Assembly: GCF_026020075.1 (NCBI RefSeq)
Contig: NZ_CP102772.1
Span: 682,001 to 746,000, forward strand
Source: Bosea sp. NBC_00550
GTDB lineage: Bacteria; Pseudomonadota; Alphaproteobacteria; Rhizobiales; Beijerinckiaceae
Direction of reading: 5' to 3'
Length of the DNA stretch: 64,000 bases
The notes beneath the pieces were generated by a model. It saw nothing but the letters and a program-made list of their open reading frames with translations. It was not told the DNA's origin and did not search any database. The translations under genes and the position numbers were made by a program. Every line of letters starts with the position of its first letter. Position 1 is the stretch's first letter. Below are positions 36,627 through 46,919 of the stretch, piece after piece.

Positions 36627-38537
36627 TCAGGCGGCCATGCGTCCGCTGGTGGCCTCGCGCCGGGTCCGGAATGTCGCGACGAGGTCGTTGAGCTGGCCGA
36701 TGCGGCTCGAGAGCGAGGAGGCGGAAGCGGCGCTCTGCTCGGCGAGCGCCGCGTTCTGCTGGGTCATCTCGTCGAGATGGGCGACGGCCTGGCTCATCTC
36801 GTCGATACCGTTGGCCTGCTCGCCCGAGGCGGCCGAGATGTCTACGATGGTGGCCGAGACCTTCTGGGAGGCCTCCAGGATGCGGGTCAGCGACTGACCG
36901 GCCTGACGCACCAGCTTGACGCCCTCGGTGACCTCGGCGTTCGAGGACGAGATCAGTCCGGAGATGTCCTTGGCGGCCTCGCCCGAGCGCTGCGCCAAAG
37001 TACGCACCTCGGAGGCGACGACGGCGAAGCCCTTGCCGGCATCGCCGGCGCGCGCCGCTTCCACCGCCGCGTTGAGGGCGAGCAGGTTGGTCTGGAAGGC
37101 GATGTCGTCGATCACCCGGATGATGTCGGAGATCTTCTGCGAGGCAGTTTCGATGCGGGCCATGGCCTCGACGGCCTGGCCGGCGATGGTGCCGCCGGAC
37201 TGCGCCGCGCTCATGGCTTCCTCGGCGATCTCGGTCGCCTGGCGGGCGGCCTGGGCCGAAGCCTTGACGGAAGCCGCTAGCTCTTCGGTGGTGGCGGCAG
37301 TCTCCTCCAGCGAAGAAGCCTGCTCTTCGGTGCGCTTGGAGAGGTCGTCGGCGCCCATGTTGATCTCACGCGCCGCGAGCCCGACATCGGCCGAGGTGGT
37401 CTGGATCGTCGACACCGTCTCGGAGAGGCGGTCGACGGTCTCGTTGATGGCGCGCTTGAGATCGGCAAAGCGGCCGCGATAGGCGGTCTCGACGCGGTTG
37501 GTCAGGTCGCCGCCGGCGATCGCCGCGAGCGCCCCGGCGAACTCGGTCGTGGCGGAATCGACCACCGCGTTGATCTCGTTGATGCCTTCGACGAGGCGCT
37601 GCATCTGGGCATCGGAATCCTTGATCTCGAGCCGGGCGCTGAAGTCGCCGGCGGCGGCGGCGGCCACCACCTCGCCGACATCCGAGACCACCGCCTCGAT
37701 CGACTGGGCACGCGCCAGTCGCGCCACCGCAGCCGCCCGCTCCTGGTCCTGCAGCTCGGCGACCTGCTTGGTCGCCTCCCGCAACACCGCGACGGAGCGA
37801 GCCATCACGCCGATCTCGTCGGCGCGCTTTGTATGGGGGACTTCGACGGCGGTGTCGCCCTCGGTCAGGCGCTCCATCACCGCGCTCAGATCCGTCATCG
37901 GGCGCACGATCGAGCGGCGCGAGAAGGCCAGGGCGCCGGCGATCGTGCCGCAGAGCAGCACGAGCAGGGCCACCGGCAGGAAGGTGCGGACCTGCGACGC
38001 GAAGGAAAGCGTCTCTGCCTCGGCCGCATCGGCGCGCTCCTCGTTGAAACCGCTGAAGGCCGTCAGCTCATCCTGGAGAGCGGCGCGGTTCTTCTTGCTG
38101 GCTTCGCCGTTGCCCCAGGCGTCGGCGGCGCGGCCGGAGACCTCGCGGGCGAGACGTGCGGTCTCGGTGCGGATAGTGGTGAATTCGCCGATCAGTTTGC
38201 TGATCTTATCGATGCGTTCGCGCTCGCTTTCGGGGGCGAGCCTGACCAGCCCCTTCATGCGTTCGTCGACCTGCTTGATCCCGGTCTCGACCGTGCCCGC
38301 GGCGATGCCGGCATCATGCGGATTGCGCGCGGTATAGAGCTGCAGCGAGTTGGCGACGACCTGGTTGACCGCGACGTTGAGGCGCTCGGCGATCAGGGCG
38401 AGATTGTTCTGTTCGGAAGAGCGGCCATACATGGCCTCCATCCGCGAGATTGCGAGCAGCGCACAGCCCAGCGCGATCAGGGCGCCGACCGCGACGATCG
38501 CGATCTGCCCCAGGATCTTGGTCCCAATCGACTTCAT
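36627..38537 (-). CDS. Methyl-accepting chemotaxis protein
   Basis: A 636-residue chemoreceptor. Two membrane segments flank a periplasmic helical sensor (IAIVAVGALIALGCALLAIS near 10-30, and FLPVALLVLLCGTIAGALAF near 190-210). HAMP units follow (RRSIVRPMTDLSAVMERL), then a long cytoplasmic coiled coil. The signalling tip is IIRVIDDIAFQTNLLALNAA with AGDAGKGFAVVASEVR. The sensor is a four-helix-bundle type. The start MKSIGTKI is chosen by the GGGGGGTGGG upstream. No che genes are adjacent; the ligand is unknown. Confidence 0.92.
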   Translation of the reverse strand: MKSIGTKILGQIAIVAVGALIALGCALLAISRMEAMYGRSSEQNNLALIAERLNVAVNQVVANSLQLYTARNPHDAGIAAGTVETGIKQVDERMKGLVRLAPESERERIDKISKLIGEFTTIRTETARLAREVSGRAADAWGNGEASKKNRAALQDELTAFSGFNEERADAAEAETLSFASQVRTFLPVALLVLLCGTIAGALAFSRRSIVRPMTDLSAVMERLTEGDTAVEVPHTKRADEIGVMARSVAVLREATKQVAELQDQERAAAVARLARAQSIEAVVSDVGEVVAAAAAGDFSARLEIKDSDAQMQRLVEGINEINAVVDSATTEFAGALAAIAGGDLTNRVETAYRGRFADLKRAINETVDRLSETVSTIQTTSADVGLAAREINMGADDLSKRTEEQASSLEETAATTEELAASVKASAQAARQATEIAEEAMSAAQSGGTIAGQAVEAMARIETASQKISDIIRVIDDIAFQTNLLALNAAVEAARAGDAGKGFAVVASEVRTLAQRSGEAAKDISGLISSSNAEVTEGVKLVRQAGQSLTRILEASQKVSATIVDISAASGEQANGIDEMSQAVAHLDEMTQQNAALAEQSAASASSLSSRIGQLNDLVATFRTRREATSGRMAA

Positions 38538-38672
38538 CCCACCCCCCGACGGCCACTCCACGGCTTTGCCGCGAAACAACTTGTAATAAAGGGCGTTGAA
38601 TGGCTGGTTAACCTAAGGGCGTGACCTCTGGCGAAATAAGCGTCATGCGGGGTGAGAAACGAGGCAGCGCCT

Positions 38673-41339
38673 TCAGCCCTCCGACGTCTTGCTCTTGCGG
38701 GCCGGTGACTTTGCGGCCGGCTTGCCTCCGGCGGCTTTGCTCTTGGCGGCTTTGCCCTTGGCTGCCGGCTTCGTGCTGCTGGCCCGCGCGCTGGTCCTGC
38801 CGCCCTTGGCGCCGCCCTTCAGCTCGGCCTTGGCGTTCACCAGCTCGATCGCCTGTTCCAGCGTAATGCTTTCCGGCGCCATCGTCTTCGGCAGGGTGGC
38901 GAAGATCTTGCCCCAGGCGACATAGGGGCCGTATTTGCCGGCCTTCACTTCGAGCCCGCCGCCCGTGGGATGGTCGCCGAGTGCGCGACCCGGCGTTGCC
39001 GCGCCGCCGCGCCGGCCGCCTCCGCCGCTCTCCTTGGCGACGATCAGGTCGATGGCGCGGTTGGCACCGAGCTCCAGGACGTCATCGTCCTTGTCGATAT
39101 TGGCGTAGACCTTGCCGTGCTGGACATAAGGCCCGAAGCGGCCGATGCCGACGAGGATCGGCTCGCCCGACACCGGGTGGCGCGCCACCTCCCGCGGCAG
39201 CGAGAGCAGCGCCAGCGCGTTGTCGAGCGTGACACTTCCCGGGCTCATGCCCTTCGGCAGGCTGGAGCGCTTGGGCTTCTCGCCCTCGCCGAGCTGGATA
39301 TACGGGCCGAAGCGGCCGTCGCGCATCGTGACTTCGAGGCTGGTCACCGGATCGGTGCCGAGGATGCGCACGCCCGGCGTGCCTTGGCCGCCCTCGGCCG
39401 AGGCCTCGCCTTCGGCGGCGGGGACGGAGAGGGGGCGCGTATAGCGGCATTCCGGATAGTTCGAGCAGCCGACGAAGGCGCCGAACTTGCCGAGTTTGAG
39501 CGAAAGCTGGCCGTTGCCGCAGGTCGGGCAGATGCGCGGGTCGGTTCCATCAGCCTTCTTCGGGAAGATGTAGTCGCCGAGGATGCCGTTCAGCGCCTCC
39601 AGTACGTCGCCGACGCGCAGATCCTTGGTCTCGCCGATCGAAGCCTGGAACTCCTGCCAGAAGTCGCGCAGCAGCGCCTTCCAGTCGATCTCCGCATTGG
39701 AGACGCGGTCGAGGTTCTCTTCGAGGTTCGCCGTGAAGTCGAACTCGACATAGCGCTTGAAGAAGCTCTCGAGGAACGCCGTGACCAGCATGCCCTTGTC
39801 CTCGGGCACGAGGCGCTTCTTCTCGATGCGGACATATTCGCGGTCGCGCAGCGTCGAGAGCGTCGCGGCATAGGTCGAGGGCCGGCCGATGCCGAGTTCT
39901 TCCATGCGCTTGACGAGGCTGGCTTCCGAATAGCGCGGCGGCGGCTCGGTGAAGTGCTGGTCGGCGGCGATGGCGCGCTTCTCCAGCTTGTCGCCGGCCT
40001 TCATCGCCGGCAGCTTCCTGGAATCCTCGTCCTCCTCGTCGTCGCGGCTCTCCTGATAGAGCGTCAGGAAGCCGTCGAAGAGCACGACCTGACCGGAGGC
40101 GCGCAGGTCGAGGTTGCGCGCGCCGACCTTGGCCGCGATGTCGACCGTGGTGCGCTCCATCTCGGCGGATTCCATCTGGCTCGCGATGGTGCGCTTCCAG
40201 ATCAGCTCGTAGAGCTTCGCCTGCTCCGGCTCGAGCTGGCGCGCGACCATGGCCGGCAGCCGGCCGAGATCGGTCGGGCGGATGGCCTCGTGGGCCTCCT
40301 GCGCGTTCTTGGCCCGCACCATGTACTTGCGCGGCGCATTCGGCACGTAGCGCTCGCCGAATTCCTTGCCGATGACGCTGCGCGCGGCGGCGATCGCCGA
40401 GCCGTCCATGTCGACGCCGTCGGTTCGCATATAGGTGATGAGGCCGACCGTCTCGCCGCCGATGTCGACGCCCTCATAGAGGCGCTGGGCGAGCTGCATG
40501 GTCCGCGCCGGGGCGAGGCCGAGCTTGCGGGAGGCTTCCTGCTGCAGCGTCGAGGTCTGGAACGGCGGTTGGGGGTGGCGCTTGACCGGCTTCGCCTCGA
40601 CCTCGGTCACGGTGAAGAGGGCGCTCTCCAGCGCTTCCTTGAAGGCCTTGGCCTCCTCGGCATTGCCGATGTCGAGACGGGTGATCTTCTTGCCGTCGGC
40701 GCCGACGAGCCGGGCGTCGAAGGTCTGGCCCGACTCCGTCGCGAGCGTCGCGACCAGAGACCAGTATTCCCGCGCCCGGAAGGCCTCGATCTCGCGTTCG
40801 CGTTCGCAGACGATGCGCAGCGCCACCGATTGCACGCGGCCCGCCGAGCGGGCGCCGGGGAGCTTGCGCCACAGCACCGGCGAGAGCGTGAAGCCGACGA
40901 GATAGTCCAGTGCCCGGCGCGCCAGATAGGCATCGACCAGCGCCTGGTCGATGGCGCGTGGCTCGGCCAGCGCCTTCTGCACCGCGTCCTTGGTCACGGC
41001 GTTGAAGGTCACGCGCTCGACCGGGATGCCCTTCAGCGCCTTCTTCTGGTTCAGCGCCTCCAGCACGTGCCAGGAGATGGCCTCGCCTTCGCGATCCGGG
41101 TCGGTCGCGAGGATGAGCTTGTCGGCGCCCTTCAGCGCCCTGACGATCTCGGAGACCTGCTTGGCGCCGCGCCCCTCGATCTCCCACTTCATCGCGAAGT
41201 CGTTCTCGGGCTCGACCGAGCCGTCCTTGGCCGGCAGGTCGCGGATATGGCCGAACGACGCCACGACCTCGTAGTCGGAGCCCAGGTATTTGTTGATCGT
41301 CTTGGCCTTGGCCGGCGACTCGACGACGAGGAGCTTCAT
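38673..41339 (-). CDS. topA: DNA topoisomerase I
   Basis: An 888-residue type IA topoisomerase that relaxes negative supercoils. The Toprim domain opens the protein (MKLLVVESPAKAKTI, with acidic LATDPDREGEAISWH near 78). The catalytic tyrosine is in VGLITYMRTDG, about residue 303. A single four-cysteine zinc motif (CPTCG...CSNYPEC, near 605-630) is followed by repeated glycine-rich C-terminal units (RFGPYIQLGEGEK, RFGPYVQHGK, KYGPYVAWGK). The tail is Lys/Ala-rich. It is divergent from panB across 206 bases. Confidence 0.96.
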   Translation of the reverse strand: MKLLVVESPAKAKTINKYLGSDYEVVASFGHIRDLPAKDGSVEPENDFAMKWEIEGRGAKQVSEIVRALKGADKLILATDPDREGEAISWHVLEALNQKKALKGIPVERVTFNAVTKDAVQKALAEPRAIDQALVDAYLARRALDYLVGFTLSPVLWRKLPGARSAGRVQSVALRIVCEREREIEAFRAREYWSLVATLATESGQTFDARLVGADGKKITRLDIGNAEEAKAFKEALESALFTVTEVEAKPVKRHPQPPFQTSTLQQEASRKLGLAPARTMQLAQRLYEGVDIGGETVGLITYMRTDGVDMDGSAIAAARSVIGKEFGERYVPNAPRKYMVRAKNAQEAHEAIRPTDLGRLPAMVARQLEPEQAKLYELIWKRTIASQMESAEMERTTVDIAAKVGARNLDLRASGQVVLFDGFLTLYQESRDDEEDEDSRKLPAMKAGDKLEKRAIAADQHFTEPPPRYSEASLVKRMEELGIGRPSTYAATLSTLRDREYVRIEKKRLVPEDKGMLVTAFLESFFKRYVEFDFTANLEENLDRVSNAEIDWKALLRDFWQEFQASIGETKDLRVGDVLEALNGILGDYIFPKKADGTDPRICPTCGNGQLSLKLGKFGAFVGCSNYPECRYTRPLSVPAAEGEASAEGGQGTPGVRILGTDPVTSLEVTMRDGRFGPYIQLGEGEKPKRSSLPKGMSPGSVTLDNALALLSLPREVARHPVSGEPILVGIGRFGPYVQHGKVYANIDKDDDVLELGANRAIDLIVAKESGGGGRRGGAATPGRALGDHPTGGGLEVKAGKYGPYVAWGKIFATLPKTMAPESITLEQAIELVNAKAELKGGAKGGRTSARASSTKPAAKGKAAKSKAAGGKPAAKSPARKSKTSEG

Positions 41340-41545
41340 GATTTTGGTCTCGATGACAGCCTTTTCAGAGCGCTGACCCGTCCCTTAGAGGGCGGTTCAG
41401 CGACCGGCGAGGCTCCGGCGGTTCGGAATTGCGCGCGAAAGTGGTTCAGCACGCCGGCCCTGTCAAACGCCGATTGCGCTTTTCGGGACGGGGGAGAGCG
41501 TTTAGGCCCTTTCACGGGCACCGGCCGTTACATGGGGAGAAGAGC

Positions 41546-42418
41546 GTGTCGTCGCAAGCACAGATCAAGCGCGTGACGGCGCTGGATATCCGCGGCCGCA
41601 AGGGCGGCGAGACGGTCGTCTCGCTGACGGCCTATACCGCGCCGATGGCGGCATTGGCCGACCGGCACTGCGATTTCCTGCTTGTCGGCGATTCCCTCGG
41701 CATGGTCGTGCACGGCCTCGACAGCACGGTGCCGGTCACGTTGGAGATGATGATCCTGCATGGACAGGCGGTGATGCGCGGCTCGCAGCGGGCGCTGGTC
41801 GTCGTCGACATGCCGTTCGGCAGCTATGAGGAAAGCCCGCAGCAGGCCTTCCGCAACGCGGCCCGGGTCATGCAGGAGACGGGCTGCGGCGCGGTCAAGC
41901 TGGAGGGCGGGGCGCGCATGGAGGAGACGATCCGCTTCCTCGTCGAACGCGGCATCCCGGTGATGGCGCATATCGGTTTGACGCCGCAGGCGGTGAACGT
42001 GCTCGGCGGTTTCAAGGCGCAGGGCCGCGACCGGGCCGAATGGCCGGCGATCATGGCCGATGCCGAAGCGGTGACGCGGGCCGGGGCTTTTTCGGTGGTC
42101 GTCGAGGCCGTGGCCGAGCCGCTGGCGGCGGAGATCACCGGCAAGGTCGCGGTTCCCACGATCGGCATCGGCGCTTCCGCGGCGTGCGACGGCCAGATCC
42201 TGGTGCTTGACGACATGCTCGGCCTGACCGGCCGCGTCCCGAAATTCGTCAAGCTCTTCGGCAATCTCGCCGAGGGCGTGGACAAGGCTGTCGGCGATTA
42301 TGCCGCCGAGGTGCGGGCCCGGCGCTTCCCCGGGCCGGCGCATGTCTATGCGGTGAAGGATAAAGCCCGGAACCACCTCGTCATTCCAGGCTCAAGCCTG
42401 CGGCTTGCCCCGGAATGA
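41546..42418 (+). CDS. panB: 3-methyl-2-oxobutanoate hydroxymethyltransferase
   Basis: A 290-residue (beta/alpha)8 enzyme of pantothenate and CoA synthesis: it adds a hydroxymethyl group from methylene-tetrahydrofolate to ketoisovalerate. The metal and substrate motifs are [25 protein letters not shown] and [16 protein letters not shown] place the start at GTG 41546 with GGGGAGA 6-8 bases upstream; the longer frame is not family-like. The last 12 or so residues ([14 protein letters not shown]) and the stop lie inside a palindromic repeat, so the C-terminus was altered by its insertion. panC is not next to it. Confidence 0.93.
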   Translation: MSSQAQIKRVTALDIRGRKGGETVVSLTAYTAPMAALADRHCDFLLVGDSLGMVVHGLDSTVPVTLEMMILHGQAVMRGSQRALVVVDMPFGSYEESPQQAFRNAARVMQETGCGAVKLEGGARMEETIRFLVERGIPVMAHIGLTPQAVNVLGGFKAQGRDRAEWPAIMADAEAVTRAGAFSVVVEAVAEPLAAEITGKVAVPTIGIGASAACDGQILVLDDMLGLTGRVPKFVKLFGNLAEGVDKAVGDYAAEVRARRFPGPAHVYAVKDKARNHLVIPGSSLRLAPE

Positions 42419-42419
42419 C
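42380..42419. repeat. Short palindromic repeat at the end of panB
   Basis: A 40-bp element with ends GTCATTCC (42380-42387) and GGAATGAC (42412-42419) and inner inverted sequence. It supplies the panB stop codon at 42416-42418. It lies between converging genes. Confidence 0.8.
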
Positions 42420-42451
42420 GAAAGTGTTTCCCAGGCGAATGCGGCGAGCTT

Positions 42452-43588
42452 TCAGCCCCGCGCCGCCAGCAGCCGGTCGATGAAGCCTTCGGTCGAGGCG
42501 CCGTTGATCCAGCGCAGCACCGCGACGATATCCTGCTCGGGCTCGACCCAGATCACGTTGCTGCCGGCGCCGAGCGCCGAGAAGGCGGTCGGCGGCAGGT
42601 TCGGCCGCGCCGCGGGTCCGCGTGCCAGCCACCAGAGATAGCCGTAATTGCCGAGGGTGGGAGAGGGCGTCAGCATCCGCTCAACCCAGGCCTGCGAGAG
42701 CAGCTGCCGGCCGTTCCAGAATCCCTTGCGGCCGATCAGCAGGCCGAAGCGGGCATGGTCGCGCGCGCCGATGAACAGGCCGCCGCCCCAATGCCCGCCG
42801 CCCGGCACCGACTGAAGCCGGCGGCCGTCGATTTCGACGAAGGAAGTGCTGTAGCCCTGCCACTCCCAATCGGCCGAGGCGCCGATCGGGTCCATGACGC
42901 GCTCGCGCAGCACCTCCGGCAGCGGGCGACGGAAGCGCTGGAGCAGGGCATAGCTCAGCACGTTCACGCGGACATCGTTGTATTCGTAGAAGCTGCCGGG
43001 CGTCTTCAGCTCGCGGCGCTCGCCCTTGCGGCTGTTGTCGGCGCCCGGGCCGATCTGGCGGTTGTGATCGACCTGGTCAGATTTCCCGAAGAGCTCGCCC
43101 TGCCATTCGCTCGACTGCTGCAGCAGATGCCGCCAGGTGATCGTGCCGTTATGCGGGCCGGCGAAGGCGGCATCGTCGACGCTCTTGCCGACCGGCTCCT
43201 CGACATCGTGGATCAGCCCGTCATCGAAGGCGATGCCGGCGAGCACCGCCAGATAGCTCTTGGCGATCGAGAAGGTCATGTCGGTGCGGGCGGTGTCGCC
43301 CCATTCGGCGACGAGGCGGCCACCTTTCAGGATGAGGCCTGCCGGCCCGCCGCGCTCGCGCACGGGGCCGACGATCTCGGTCCAGGGGCCGCGCTCGTTC
43401 CATTCGACATTCCCGACATAGCTGCCGTCCGGATAGTAGAGGCTGCGCGGCCAGGGGCTCTCGTTCTCGCTGGCGAAGGCGACGGCGGCCTTGAGCCGCT
43501 CCGGGTCGAAGCCTGCCTCGGCCGGCGAGATCGCCTGCCATTCGGCGCCGTCGGGAGCTGGAGCGTAAGCGTCAATCGGGCTGGACAA
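42452..43588 (-). CDS. Serine hydrolase, beta-lactamase family
   Basis: A 378-residue class C beta-lactamase/esterase-like protein. The nucleophile motif SxxK is in MTFSIAKSYLAVLAG and the Tyr motif is YEYNDVRVN. A third motif HWGGG lies further on. No signal peptide is present, so it is probably a cytosolic esterase or amidase rather than a true lactamase. The start is TTG at 43588 with GAGAGG 9 bases upstream. It converges with panB across the short palindromic repeat. Confidence 0.85.
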   Translation of the reverse strand: MSSPIDAYAPAPDGAEWQAISPAEAGFDPERLKAAVAFASENESPWPRSLYYPDGSYVGNVEWNERGPWTEIVGPVRERGGPAGLILKGGRLVAEWGDTARTDMTFSIAKSYLAVLAGIAFDDGLIHDVEEPVGKSVDDAAFAGPHNGTITWRHLLQQSSEWQGELFGKSDQVDHNRQIGPGADNSRKGERRELKTPGSFYEYNDVRVNVLSYALLQRFRRPLPEVLRERVMDPIGASADWEWQGYSTSFVEIDGRRLQSVPGGGHWGGGLFIGARDHARFGLLIGRKGFWNGRQLLSQAWVERMLTPSPTLGNYGYLWWLARGPAARPNLPPTAFSALGAGSNVIWVEPEQDIVAVLRWINGASTEGFIDRLLAARG

Positions 43589-43726
43589 GGCTCGAATCCT
43601 CTCGCGGCGAAAGGATGTGACCTAGCGCCGTTTCAGCGAAAGTTCCACGGTTCACAGGACATGGCCCCATCCCGGCCATGAGCGGCTTGCGCCCGGCCCG
43701 ACTCGCGCCTAAACAGCCTGCTTCAA

Positions 43727-44671
43727 ATGACATCGCCAGCACCGCTCTACCCGCACCGCCATCTCCTCGGCATCGAGGGATTGTCCCATCTGGACATCGA
43801 GGCGCTGTTGGACCGCGCCGAGGCCTATGTCGCGCTCTCCCGGCAGGTCGAAAAGAAGACCGCGACGCTGCGCGGCCGAACCCAGATCAACCTGTTCTTC
43901 GAGCCCTCGACCCGGACACAGGCCTCCTTCGAGCTGGCGGGGAAGCGTCTCGGCGCCGACGTCATGAACATGTCGGTCGCCTCGTCCTCGGTGAAGAAGG
44001 GCGAGACGTTGATCGATACCGCGGCGACGCTCAACGCCATGCGCCCCGACATCATCGTGGTGCGCCATCACGCGGCAGGCGCGGTCAACCTGCTCGCCCG
44101 CAAGGTCGACTGCTCGGTGGTCAATGCCGGCGACGGCGCCCATGAGCATCCGACGCAGGCGCTGCTCGACGCACTGACGATCCGCCGCAACAAGGGCCGC
44201 ATCATGGGCCTGACCGTGGCGATCTGCGGCGACATCGTGCACTCGCGCGTCGCCCGCTCGAACATCATCCTGCTCAATGCGCTCGGCGCGAAAGTCCGTC
44301 TGATCGCACCCTCGACGCTGATGCCGCCCGGCATCGAGCGCATGGGCGTCGAGCTCTACACCGACATGAACAAGGGCTTGGAAGGCGCTGATATCGTGAT
44401 GATGCTGCGCCTCCAGCTCGAACGCATGCACGGCGCCTTCGTGCCGTCCTCGAAGGAATATTTCCGCTATTACGGGCTCGACCGCGAGAAGCTGGAGCGC
44501 GCCCAGCCGGACGCGCTGGTGATGCATCCGGGCCCGATGAACCGCGGCGTCGAGATCTCCTCCGAGGTTGCCGACGGCGCCCAGTCGCTGATCCGCGAGC
44601 AGGTCGAGATGGGTGTCGCGGTCCGCATGGCCGTGCTCGACGCGCTGGCCCAGCACCTGCCGAATGTCTGA
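43727..44671 (+). CDS. pyrB: Aspartate carbamoyltransferase catalytic subunit
   Basis: A 314-residue ATCase that makes carbamoyl-aspartate in pyrimidine synthesis. The carbamoyl phosphate motif [19 protein letters not shown], the [19 protein letters not shown] motif and [10 protein letters not shown] are intact. The gene is followed within 6 bases by a small membrane protein gene and then the dihydroorotase-like gene. No regulatory pyrI gene is present, consistent with the class of ATCase that partners a dihydroorotase-like protein. Confidence 0.96.
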   Translation: MTSPAPLYPHRHLLGIEGLSHLDIEALLDRAEAYVALSRQVEKKTATLRGRTQINLFFEPSTRTQASFELAGKRLGADVMNMSVASSSVKKGETLIDTAATLNAMRPDIIVVRHHAAGAVNLLARKVDCSVVNAGDGAHEHPTQALLDALTIRRNKGRIMGLTVAICGDIVHSRVARSNIILLNALGAKVRLIAPSTLMPPGIERMGVELYTDMNKGLEGADIVMMLRLQLERMHGAFVPSSKEYFRYYGLDREKLERAQPDALVMHPGPMNRGVEISSEVADGAQSLIREQVEMGVAVRMAVLDALAQHLPNV

Positions 44672-44676
44672 GCGGG

Positions 44677-44919
44677 ATGGAGGGAGCTCTCGCCTGGCTG
44701 CTCTCCCTGATGCACCGGGCGCGCTTCGTCTTCACGGGGCTTTATCTCGTGGTCGCGGCGGGCTTCCTTTATGCCGATCCGCGCGCGGGGTGGACATGGT
44801 TCATCGTGATCGCCGGTGGCCTGCTCTGCCTGCTGTTCTGGGGGCTCGTCGCCTTCTGGAGCTACGTCTTCACACGCCGGCCGAGCGCTGATCGCCGGGA
44901 TGGAACCGAACATGGCTGA
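44677..44919 (+). CDS. Small two-helix membrane protein
   Basis: An 80-residue protein with two hydrophobic helices (ARFVFTGLYLVVAAGFLYA, then FIVIAGGLLCLLFWGLVAFW). It lies 5 bases after pyrB and overlaps the start of the pyrC-like gene by 20 bases, so it is translated as part of the operon. I do not recognise the family. Its presence in a pyrimidine operon has no obvious reason. Confidence 0.65.
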   Translation: MEGALAWLLSLMHRARFVFTGLYLVVAAGFLYADPRAGWTWFIVIAGGLLCLLFWGLVAFWSYVFTRRPSADRRDGTEHG

Positions 44920-46258
44920 ATCTCAGGACATCGCAGCGCAGGACTTGGCAACTCGGGACATCGCATCGCGGGACCTGGCGATCGTCAACGCCCGGCTGGT
45001 CGACCCCGTGACCGGGCGCGACGGGGCCGGCTCCGTGCTGCTACGCGACGGCGCGATCGCCGCGGTCGAATGGGGCGCCGCGCCCGCGACGCCCGAGGGC
45101 GTGCGCCGCGTCGATGCGAAGGGGCTCGTGCTGACGCCGGGCATGGTCGACCTGCGTGCCTTCCTCGGCGAACCCGGCGCCGAATTCCGCGAGACGCTGG
45201 GCACGGGCTCGCATGCCGCCGCTGCCGGCGGCGTCACGACCGTGGTGTGCCGGCCCGACACCGATCCGCCGATCGACGACCCCGCGATCATCGACTTCCT
45301 CAAGCGCCGCGCCCGCGACAAGGCGATCGTCAACGTGCTGCCCTGCGCGGCGCTGACCAAGGGGCTGGAAGGCAAGGAGATCACCGAGTTCGGGCTGCTG
45401 CTCGAAGCCGGCGCGGTCGCCTTCTGCGATGGCGCCAGGAGCCTGCGCAATCCGCAGGTGATGCGCCGCGCCATGATCTATGCCCGCGATTTCGACGCCC
45501 TGATCATGAACCATCTCGAGGATCCCGAGCTGCGCGGCTTCGGCGTGATGAACGAGGGCGAGTTCGCCAGCCGGAAGGGCCTGCCGGGCATCCCGCTCGA
45601 GGCCGAGACGGTGATGCTGGAGCGCGATATCCGCCTCGCGAAAGCCACGGGCGCCCGCTACCACGCGGCGATGATCTCCTGCGCGGAATCAGTCGAGCTG
45701 GTCCGCCGCGCCAAGCTGGACGGCGTGCGCATCACCTGCGGCGTGTCGATCAACAACCTGACCCTCAACGAGAACGACGTCGGGGACTACCGCACCTTCT
45801 GCAAGGTCTCGCCGCCGTTGCGTCACGAGGACGATCGCCTCGCCTTGGTCGCCGCGCTCGCCGAAGGCGTGATCGATGTCGTGGTCTCCGACCATGATCC
45901 GCAGGACGTCGAGACCAAGCGCCAGCCCTTCGCCGAGGCGGCGGACGGCGCGCTGGGCATCGAGACCATGCTTTCGGCATCGCAGCGCATGGTGCAGGCC
46001 GGGCAGATCGGGCTGCCGCAGCTTTTCGCCGCCCTGTCGGCGCGCCCTGCCGCCCTGCTCGGACTGGAAGCGGGGCGGCTGGCGCCGGGTGCCCCGGCCG
46101 ACCTCATCCTGTTCGATCCCGAGGCGCCCTTCGTCGTCGACAAGCGCAAGCTGAAATCGCGCGCCAAGAACTCGCCCTTCGACGAAGCGCGCCTGGAAGG
46201 CATCGTCCAGGCGACGATCGTCGGCGGACGGGTGGTGTACGAATACGAGCCGGGCTAG
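44900..46258 (+). CDS. pyrC: Dihydroorotase-like protein lacking metal ligands
   Basis: A 452-residue amidohydrolase of the dihydroorotase class, probably the non-catalytic PyrC' type. Where active enzymes have the HxH of DLHVHLREPG, this reads [12 protein letters not shown]. The usual HVST site reads AMISCAES, the PHHL site reads SINNL, and the closing DH-PH motif is DHDPQ. Most zinc ligands are thus missing. In pseudomonads such a protein is a structural partner of PyrB. A catalytic dihydroorotase should be encoded elsewhere. Start choice lies between ATG 44900 and 44912. Confidence 0.88.
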   Translation: MEPNMAESQDIAAQDLATRDIASRDLAIVNARLVDPVTGRDGAGSVLLRDGAIAAVEWGAAPATPEGVRRVDAKGLVLTPGMVDLRAFLGEPGAEFRETLGTGSHAAAAGGVTTVVCRPDTDPPIDDPAIIDFLKRRARDKAIVNVLPCAALTKGLEGKEITEFGLLLEAGAVAFCDGARSLRNPQVMRRAMIYARDFDALIMNHLEDPELRGFGVMNEGEFASRKGLPGIPLEAETVMLERDIRLAKATGARYHAAMISCAESVELVRRAKLDGVRITCGVSINNLTLNENDVGDYRTFCKVSPPLRHEDDRLALVAALAEGVIDVVVSDHDPQDVETKRQPFAEAADGALGIETMLSASQRMVQAGQIGLPQLFAALSARPAALLGLEAGRLAPGAPADLILFDPEAPFVVDKRKLKSRAKNSPFDEARLEGIVQATIVGGRVVYEYEPG

Positions 46259-46289
46259 GCTCTGTGCGGACTGCGGGAAAAGGGGCGGC

Positions 46290-46913
46290 ATGACGGATGT
46301 TTTGAACTGGAGCCTCTCCGGCTCCGCCACGCTGATCGCCCTCGTCGTCGGCTATCTCTTCGGCTCCATCCCCTTCGGCATCGTCCTGACGCGTCTGGCC
46401 GGCGGGCCGGATCTGCGCAGCATCGGCTCGGGCAATATCGGCGCGACGAATGTGCTGCGCACCGGCAACAAGAAGCTCGCGGCCGCCACCCTCGTCGGCG
46501 ACATGCTGAAAGGCACAGTGGCTGTCATCGTCGGCTCGCGCCTGCTCGGCGGGCCGGAGGCAGCGCTTGTTGCGGGCATCGGCGCCTTCATCGGCCATCT
46601 CTTCCCGGTCTGGCTGCGCTTCAAGGGCGGCAAGGGCGTGGCGACCTATCTCGGCGTGCTCATCGGCGTGAAGGCCTCGATCGCGCTGGTCTTCGCCGCC
46701 GTTTGGCTGAGCATCGCCTATCTCTCGCGCTATTCATCGCTTTCGGCGCTGGTCGCCAGCCTGCTGACGCCGCTTCTGCTCTGGTTCTGGGCCGGCATGC
46801 ACCAGGCCGCCATCGTCATGGGCATCCTGACGGTGCTGCTCTGGATCATGCACCGAACCAACATCGCCCGGCTCCTGACCGGGCGCGAAGGCAAGATCGG
46901 CCAGAAGGGCTGA
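46290..46913 (+). CDS. plsY: Glycerol-3-phosphate acyltransferase PlsY
   Basis: A 207-residue inner-membrane enzyme that uses acyl-phosphate to acylate glycerol-3-phosphate, the first step of phospholipid synthesis. Family loops are seen: [32 protein letters not shown] and [16 protein letters not shown]. About five membrane helices are present. It follows the pyrC-like gene by 31 bases and lies 6 bases before dprA. Confidence 0.95.
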   Translation: MTDVLNWSLSGSATLIALVVGYLFGSIPFGIVLTRLAGGPDLRSIGSGNIGATNVLRTGNKKLAAATLVGDMLKGTVAVIVGSRLLGGPEAALVAGIGAFIGHLFPVWLRFKGGKGVATYLGVLIGVKASIALVFAAVWLSIAYLSRYSSLSALVASLLTPLLLWFWAGMHQAAIVMGILTVLLWIMHRTNIARLLTGREGKIGQKG

Positions 46914-46919
46914 ACGCGG

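Noticed and set aside
38970..41576. Long plus-strand frame opposite topA
   Set aside because: Antisense shadow of topA in high-GC DNA; the protein is Leu/Arg/Asp-rich with no recognisable family.
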